Assembly: GCA_007133145.1 (NCBI GenBank)
Contig: SLNF01000291.1
Coordinates: 1-9,920, forward strand
Direction: 5' to 3'
DNA from: Nitriliruptorales bacterium
GTDB lineage: Bacteria; Actinomycetota; Nitriliruptoria; Euzebyales; Egibacteraceae
Length of the DNA: 9,920 nucleotides
Shown here: positions 6,090-9,920 of the stretch, piece after piece
How positions within the stretch are numbered: position 1 is the stretch's first letter
Layout of the letters: every line of letters starts with the position of its first letter
The notes under the pieces: generated by a model
Told to the model about the DNA's origin: nothing
The model's input: the letters and a program-made list of their open reading frames with translations, nothing else
Databases searched by the model: none
Translations under genes and position numbers: made by a program

Positions 6090-7460
6090 ATGAGCAGCAG
6101 CCTCGGCGGCCGTGCCGTCCGCACCGCCCGGCTCGCCTCGCTCTCGGCGCGGGCGGGCTCGAAGCTGTGGTCGGCCCACCGCGCCGATCGTCGCGGGAAC
6201 GCCGAAGCTGCGGCGTCGGCCCACGCCGACGTCGCAGAGGCGGTCCTCGCGCACCTCGGGTCGATGAAGGGCGCGGCAATGAAGCTCGGGCAGCTGCTCA
6301 GCTACGTCGACGTCGACCTCAACGTCGAGATGAGCGAGGTCTACCAGCAGCGCCTCGCCGCCCTCGCCGATGCCGCCCCCCCGAGCGACACCGCGACGAT
6401 CGAGGCGACCGTCGCCGAGGCGTACGGCGCCCCGCCGGGGGAGGTCTTCGCCCGCTGGGACCGCGAGCCCTTCGCGGTGGCCTCGATCGGGCAGGTCCAC
6501 CGCGCGGCGCTCGGCGACGGCACCGAGGTCGTCGTCAAGGTCCAGCACCCGGGGATCGCCGAGGCCGTCGAGGCCGACCTCGCCAACGTCGAGGGCCTCG
6601 CCCGCCTCGCCCGGCTCGTCGCCCCGGAGATCGACGCGCGCGAGCTCCTCGAGGAGCTCCGCACGCGCGTGCTCGCCGAGCTCGACTACCAGGAGGAGGC
6701 CCGCTACCAGCGGGCGTTCGCCGAGCGCTACGCCGGGCACCCCTTCATCCGTGTGCCGCGGGTCATCGACGACCTCGCCCGCCCCCGCGTCCTCGTGAGC
6801 GAGTACGTGCCCGGCCGGCGCTTCGCGGCGATGCGGGACTCGGCGACCCGTGAGGAGCGGGACCGCTACGGCGAGATCATCTTCCGCTTCGTCTTCGGCT
6901 CGCTCTACCGGTTCCGGATCTTCAACTCCGACCCCCACCCCGGCAACTTCGTCTTCTGCGACGACGGCAGCGTCGCCTTCCTCGACTACGGGTCCTCGAA
7001 GGCCTTCAGCAGCGAGGCCCGCGCGCGCCTGCAGGCGGTCCACCGGGCCGTGGCCGCCGCGGACCCCGCCGAGCTCGGTCGCGCGATGCGTGCCGCCGGC
7101 CTCATGCCCGAGGACTCCGCCGCCGACCTCGACGTCGCCCTCGCCTGGTTCCAGCTCCTGCGCGAGCCGATGATCGACGACGCGCCCTACACCTACACCG
7201 CGGAGTACGCCCGGCGCGTCGTCGCGGCGAGCTCGAGCCCGGACAGCCCCTACCGCGCGACGCTGCACCAGCTCGCCATGCCGGCGGAGTACCTCCTGCT
7301 CAACCGCATCACCTTCGGCGTGAACTCCCTGCTCGCGCGCTTCGAGCCCACGGCCAACTGGCACCGCATCATGGCCGAGCTCAGCGAGGGCGCGCCCGCG
7401 GCGACGCCGTTGGGGCGTGAGGAGGCCGACTTCTTCGCCGCGCACCGCCACGCCGCCTGA
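6090..7460 (+). CDS. ABC1/AarF/UbiB family atypical kinase
   Basis: 456-residue member of the protein-kinase-like ABC1 (AarF/UbiB/ADCK) family. The family-specific KxGQ motif is KLGQ at 65-68 within KGAAMKLGQ. The Ala-rich nucleotide loop is AVAS at 130-133 (commonly AAAS), leading into IGQVHRA. The ATP-binding Lys is Lys151 in VVVKVQHPG. The catalytic-loop equivalent DPHPGN is at 281-286, and the metal-binding DFG equivalent is DYG at 299-301 in FLDYGSSK. SEYVPGRRF is the usual hinge-region motif. In proteobacteria UbiB supports ubiquinone synthesis; here a menaquinone or lipid role is more likely but unproved. ATG 6090 has GGAGGG (6074-6079) 10 nt upstream. No quinone-biosynthesis gene is adjacent, though a quinone reductase gene precedes it. 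Confidence 0.92.
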   Translation: MSSSLGGRAVRTARLASLSARAGSKLWSAHRADRRGNAEAAASAHADVAEAVLAHLGSMKGAAMKLGQLLSYVDVDLNVEMSEVYQQRLAALADAAPPSDTATIEATVAEAYGAPPGEVFARWDREPFAVASIGQVHRAALGDGTEVVVKVQHPGIAEAVEADLANVEGLARLARLVAPEIDARELLEELRTRVLAELDYQEEARYQRAFAERYAGHPFIRVPRVIDDLARPRVLVSEYVPGRRFAAMRDSATREERDRYGEIIFRFVFGSLYRFRIFNSDPHPGNFVFCDDGSVAFLDYGSSKAFSSEARARLQAVHRAVAAADPAELGRAMRAAGLMPEDSAADLDVALAWFQLLREPMIDDAPYTYTAEYARRVVAASSSPDSPYRATLHQLAMPAEYLLLNRITFGVNSLLARFEPTANWHRIMAELSEGAPAATPLGREEADFFAAHRHAA

Positions 7461-7466
7461 GCGGCG
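7451..7466 (+). terminator. Perfect hairpin enclosing the kinase stop codon
   Basis: CGCCGC (7451-7456) and GCGGCG (7461-7466) form a perfect 6-bp stem; the CTGA tetraloop contains the TGA stop (7458-7460). It could serve as a transcript 3' end or stability element. There is no T-tract. Confidence 0.35.
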
Positions 7467-7491
7467 CCTGGCCCGGCACCCGACGCCCCGA

Positions 7492-7510
7492 CGTGCGCCC
7501 AACGCGCACG
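7492..7510. terminator. Short GC hairpin after the kinase gene
   Basis: CGTGCGC (7492-7498) pairs perfectly with GCGCACG (7504-7510) over a CCAAC loop, 32 nt after the kinase stop. Together with the 7451-7466 hairpin it is the likely end of the kinase transcript. No T-tract follows, so confidence is modest. Between here and 7574 nothing coding is seen. Confidence 0.4.
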
Positions 7511-7574
7511 AGGTCGCGGGCCCGGGTCGCCCGGATGCTCGGCGCTCCGGCGACGCCGCGCGTCGACGCCCTCC

Positions 7575-7602
7575 TTGCACGATGCTGATCGTTCGCTAGG
7601 GT
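7575..7602 (+). promoter_or_regulatory. Probable sigma-70-type promoter of the transporter-Usp operon
   Basis: TTGCAC (7575-7580) and TAGGGT (7597-7602) are separated by 16 nt, giving a TTG-containing -35 and a TAnnnT -10 at a normal distance. The predicted start site is near 7609, which leaves a 5' leader of about 128 nt before the ATG at 7737. This is the best promoter match seen in the window. Confidence 0.55.
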
Positions 7603-7619
7603 CGGAACGGTTCAACCCT
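7598..7619. promoter_or_regulatory. Operator-like dyad over the predicted -10 and start site
   Basis: AGGGT (7598-7602) and ACCCT (7615-7619) form outer arms, and GAAC (7605-7608) and GTTC (7610-7613) form inner arms around G7609, the predicted first transcribed base. The halves are offset by one base. The placement suits a repressor site. Confidence 0.35.
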
Positions 7620-7640
7620 GTCCGGCGGACCAACCCATGT

Positions 7641-7673
7641 CGCGTGTCCTTCGCGTGCGGTCCGCGTGTCTGC
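7641..7673 (+). repeat. Three 11-bp imperfect direct repeats in the transporter leader
   Basis: CGCGTG occurs at 7641, 7652 and 7663, exactly 11 bp apart, about one helical turn. The units read CGCGTGTCCTT, CGCGTGCGGTC and CGCGTGTCTGC; the first and third share eight leading bases. The array lies between the predicted start site and the transporter ATG. An overlapping 7-bp stem, GCGGACC (7625-7631) with GGTCCGC (7659-7665), could fold the same stretch in RNA. Confidence 0.45.
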
Positions 7674-7691
7674 GAGGGGCCGGTTCATCCT

Positions 7692-7705
7692 CCAGGACGT
7701 CCTGG
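7692..7705. promoter_or_regulatory. 14-bp perfect palindrome upstream of the transporter gene
   Basis: CCAGGACGTCCTGG is identical to its reverse complement over all 14 bases and ends 31 nt before the ATG at 7737. With no loop it suits a dimeric DNA-binding protein better than an RNA hairpin. It matches no operator I can name. Confidence 0.4.
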
Positions 7706-7736
7706 CGTGGCCCCGCACGACGAGAGAGGACGCCTG

Positions 7737-9416
7737 ATGGCAACGACGGAGCAGCAAGCGTCGAGCGAGAAGCAGTCGGTCCTGCAGCAGATCCACCCCG
7801 TCGTCTTCGGCGTGTCGGCGACGCTCATCATCGCCTTCGTGGCGTGGGGGGCGGTCTTCACCGAGACCGCGAGCGAGGTGCTCGGTGATGTCCTGGCCTT
7901 CGTCACCGACAACTTCGGGTGGCTGTTCATCACCGGCATCGCGGTCTTCATCATCTTCTGCCTCACCCTCGTCTTCGGCCGCAACGCGAAGGTGCGCCTG
8001 GGCCCCGACGACTCCCGCCCGGACTACTCCTACCCGACGTGGTTCGCGATGCTCTTCAGCGCCGGCATGGGCATCGGCCTGCTCTTCTGGGGTGTAGCCG
8101 AGCCGATGTGGCACTACATGGCCCCACCGGTGGAGGACCCCGAGACCGTCGCCGCCGCCGCCGACGCGATGGTGTGGACCTACCACCACTGGGGGATCGG
8201 CCCGTGGGCGATGTACGCGGTCCTTGCGCTCTCGCTCGCCTACTTCGGCTTCCGCCACAACCTGCCGCTCACGGTCCGTGCGGCCTTCTACCCGCTCATC
8301 GGTGACCGCATCTACGGCCCGGTCGGCAACGTCGTCGACATCCTCGCGGTGCTCGGCACGCTCGTCGGCGTGGCCGTGTCGCTGGGCCTCGGGGCGATGC
8401 AGATCAATGCCGGACTCGAGTACGTCTTCGGCGTCGAGCAGGCGACCGGCGTCCAGATGGCGATCATCGCCGTCATCACCGCCGCGGCGACGATCTCGGT
8501 CGTGACCGGTCTCGACAAGGGCATCCGGCTGCTGTCACAGACCAACCTCGTCCTCGCCGGCCTGCTCCTGCTCTTCGTCGCCGCGGTCGGCCCGACGGTC
8601 ATGCTCGTGTCGGGCTACGTCGAGAACCTCGGCAACTACCTCCAGGACTTCTTCCGCCTCGTCTTCGCCAGCGGCACCTACGCCGACGAGGACCTCGAGG
8701 GCTTCCTCGGGGCCTGGACGCTCTTCTACTGGGCCTGGTGGATCTCCTGGGCGCCCTTCGTCGGGATGTTCATCGCCCGCATCTCCCGCGGCCGGACGAT
8801 CCGCGAGTTCGTCCTCGGTGTCCTGCTCGTGCCGACGCTCGTGTCCTTCCTGTGGTTCACCGTCATGGGCAACACCGCGATCGACCTCCAGTCCCGCGGC
8901 ATCGGCGACATCTGGGGGGCGATGGAGGTCGGCGGCGCACCGGTCGCGATGTTCGCGATGCTCGAGAGCTTCCCGCTCTTCAACGTCACGGCGGTCGTTG
9001 CGATCCTCGTCATCGTCTTCTTCTTCGTCACGAGCTCGGACTCGGGGTCCTTCGTCATCGACATCCTCTCGACCGGGGGCAACCCGAACCCGCCCGTGCC
9101 CACCCGGGTGTTCTGGGCCGTCAGCGAGGGGCTCGTCGCCGCGATCCTGCTCTACGCCGGCGGTGACCTCGCGCTCAACGCCCTGCAGGCCGGGGCGGTG
9201 GCGACGGGGCTCCCGTTCACCGTCGTCCTCCTCTTCGTCGTCGCCGGACTGTGGAAGGGCCTGCGCGCCGAGCGCAAGGGTGTGACGATCAAGGACATCC
9301 CCGGGCAGCCGCTCATCACCAACGGCGATGAGGAGTACGGCGAGGGCGAGGAGGATCCGGAGTTGACCGCCGCGGCGGAGCGCCTGGGCGACTCCGAGGA
9401 CGACACGACGAGCTAG
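7737..9416 (+). CDS. BCCT family transporter, BetP-like (probable Na+-coupled glycine betaine uptake)
   Basis: 559-residue inner-membrane protein with about 12 helices of the betaine/carnitine/choline transporter family, importing compatible solutes under osmotic stress. AGMGIG at 109-114 matches the BetP segment that couples Na+ and substrate. HHWGIGPWAMY supplies Trp152, Trp157 and Tyr160 with the same spacing as BetP Trp189, Trp194 and Tyr197. FYWAWWISW supplies Trp332, Trp334, Trp335 and Trp338, equivalent to BetP Trp371, 373, 374 and 377. ISRGRTIREFV and TSSDSGSFVID are also diagnostic. Thus a betaine-type aromatic box is complete. ATG 7737 has GAGAGGA 6 nt upstream and places about 20 residues before helix 1; the frame is open to 7575 but the upstream part looks like leader. 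The cytosolic C-terminal tail (about 520-559) is strongly acidic. The usp gene follows after 19 nt. Confidence 0.95.
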   Translation: MATTEQQASSEKQSVLQQIHPVVFGVSATLIIAFVAWGAVFTETASEVLGDVLAFVTDNFGWLFITGIAVFIIFCLTLVFGRNAKVRLGPDDSRPDYSYPTWFAMLFSAGMGIGLLFWGVAEPMWHYMAPPVEDPETVAAAADAMVWTYHHWGIGPWAMYAVLALSLAYFGFRHNLPLTVRAAFYPLIGDRIYGPVGNVVDILAVLGTLVGVAVSLGLGAMQINAGLEYVFGVEQATGVQMAIIAVITAAATISVVTGLDKGIRLLSQTNLVLAGLLLLFVAAVGPTVMLVSGYVENLGNYLQDFFRLVFASGTYADEDLEGFLGAWTLFYWAWWISWAPFVGMFIARISRGRTIREFVLGVLLVPTLVSFLWFTVMGNTAIDLQSRGIGDIWGAMEVGGAPVAMFAMLESFPLFNVTAVVAILVIVFFFVTSSDSGSFVIDILSTGGNPNPPVPTRVFWAVSEGLVAAILLYAGGDLALNALQAGAVATGLPFTVVLLFVVAGLWKGLRAERKGVTIKDIPGQPLITNGDEEYGEGEEDPELTAAAERLGDSEDDTTS

Positions 9417-9435
9417 CGGAGGGACGGGACAACCC

Positions 9436-9891
9436 ATGGCGAGAATCCTCGTAGGAGTCGATGCCTCACCGGCCTCGGTGGAGGCCCTCGAGCGCGCGGC
9501 GGAGGAGGCGAGGTGGCGTGACGGCACCCTCGAGGTCGTCTACGCGTTCCCGCCGCCGGAGCCGCGGGCGGCCTTCCCGGTCGCGCCGGACCGGGGCGAG
9601 ACGACCAAGGACGTCGAGAAGGCGCGGGAGAAGGCCAACGAGCAGCTCGGCAAGTGGCTCGAGCAGTTGGCCGTCGACCTCTCCGACATCGACGTCGAGT
9701 GGAACGTCATTGCCGACAAGCGCGCCTCGCGCGCGCTCATCGAGCGCTCGAGCGATGCCGACCTCGTCGTCGTCGGCTCGCGTGGACGGGGAGGCTTCGC
9801 CGGGCTCAAGCTCGGCTCGGTCTCCGAGCAGGTCGCCCGCCACGCCAAGGCGCCCGTGCTCGTCGTGCGCCCCAGCACGTCGGAGAAGTAG
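9436..9891 (+). CDS. Universal stress protein (UspA family), ATP-binding type
   Basis: 151-residue single Usp domain, a cytosolic alpha/beta protein that usually dimerises. ILVGVDASPASVEAL at the N-terminus (Asp9) and the G-2x-G-9x-G-S nucleotide loop at 114-128 (GSRGRGGFAGLKLGS) indicate an ATP-binding, MJ0577-like member. The end, HAKAPVLVVRP, is typical. A charged helical insert (about 55-78, KDVEKAREKANEQ) links the halves. The gene begins 19 nt after the transporter stop, with GGAGGG at 9418-9423, 12 nt from the ATG, a longer gap than usual. No promoter is seen between them, so it is probably in the same transcript. The Usp protein TeaD of Halomonas elongata regulates an ectoine transporter, so regulation of the adjacent transporter is plausible. 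Confidence 0.93.
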   Translation: MARILVGVDASPASVEALERAAEEARWRDGTLEVVYAFPPPEPRAAFPVAPDRGETTKDVEKAREKANEQLGKWLEQLAVDLSDIDVEWNVIADKRASRALIERSSDADLVVVGSRGRGGFAGLKLGSVSEQVARHAKAPVLVVRPSTSEK

Positions 9892-9901
9892 CGCCCCAGG
9901 C

Positions 9902-9915
9902 GCCCCGCGAGGGGC
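9902..9915. terminator. Short hairpin after the usp gene
   Basis: GCCCC (9902-9906) pairs with GGGGC (9911-9915) over a GCGA loop, 10 nt after the usp stop. It is a candidate terminator for the transporter-Usp operon. The window ends at 9920, so a downstream T-run or longer stem cannot be judged. Confidence 0.35.
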
Positions 9916-9920
9916 CGTGA

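Noticed and set aside
6033..7580. 515-residue minus-strand open frame opposite the ABC1 kinase
   Set aside because: It mirrors the kinase codons, has no recognisable motif and is biased to Gly, Val, Arg and Glu as expected for antisense of GC-rich coding DNA.
7637..7888. 83-residue open frame starting in the transporter leader at an ATG preceded by CAACCC, similar to the sequence before usp
   Set aside because: It runs into the transporter gene in another frame, is Arg/Gly-rich and has no ribosome site; an upstream regulatory peptide cannot be excluded but is not supported.
8535..9527. 330-residue minus-strand open frame opposite the transporter and usp genes
   Set aside because: Antisense shadow with highly charged repeats of Glu, Asp and Arg; it spans two genes whose own products are unmistakable.

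Overview
The window is very G+C-rich. Its genes end almost every codon in G or C, and long antisense open frames shadow most of them. Gene content points to a high-GC Gram-positive bacterium of the phylum Actinomycetota: an actinobacterial-type Bax inhibitor-1/YccA tail, a uracil-DNA glycosylase with GQDPYP instead of GQDPYH, TAnnnT -10 elements, a GTG start and a probable leaderless gene. The genus cannot be read from the sequence. No rRNA, tRNA, CRISPR array, insertion sequence, integrase or phage gene was seen. This looks like ordinary chromosome.

Layout. Positions 1-1258 (+) hold the C-terminal part of a YccA-type membrane protein, then an aldose 1-epimerase 10 nt downstream. A large GC-rich hairpin (1272-1320) separates them from a convergent small two-helix membrane protein (1320-1523, -). 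Positions 1660-2921 (+) carry uracil-DNA glycosylase and an uncharacterised helical acidic protein. These converge on an aldo/keto reductase (2928-3821, -). The reductase is divergent from a membrane-anchored OB-fold-like protein (3902-4363, +), which looks leaderless. Next is a convergent, internally duplicated beta-rich protein of unknown function (4374-4868, -). It shares a 111-bp divergent control region with a zinc-free NADPH:quinone reductase (4980-5948, +). An ABC1/AarF/UbiB-type kinase follows (6090-7460, +). The window closes with an apparent two-gene operon: a BetP-like betaine/compatible-solute transporter (7737-9416) and a universal stress protein (9436-9891).

How the genes fit together. 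Most neighbours are single-gene housekeeping or stress functions (sugar mutarotation, base-excision repair, carbonyl and quinone reduction, an ABC1 kinase) without one shared pathway. The transporter-Usp pair is the most coherent unit. Its promoter and 5' leader carry an operator-like dyad over the predicted start site, three 11-bp-phased repeats and a 14-bp perfect palindrome. The transporter's tail is acidic, where the well-studied BetP tail is basic. I did not find a clearly new multi-gene system. The best candidates for undescribed biology are this transporter-Usp module with its leader, the duplicated beta-rich protein, and the small membrane protein at 1320-1523.
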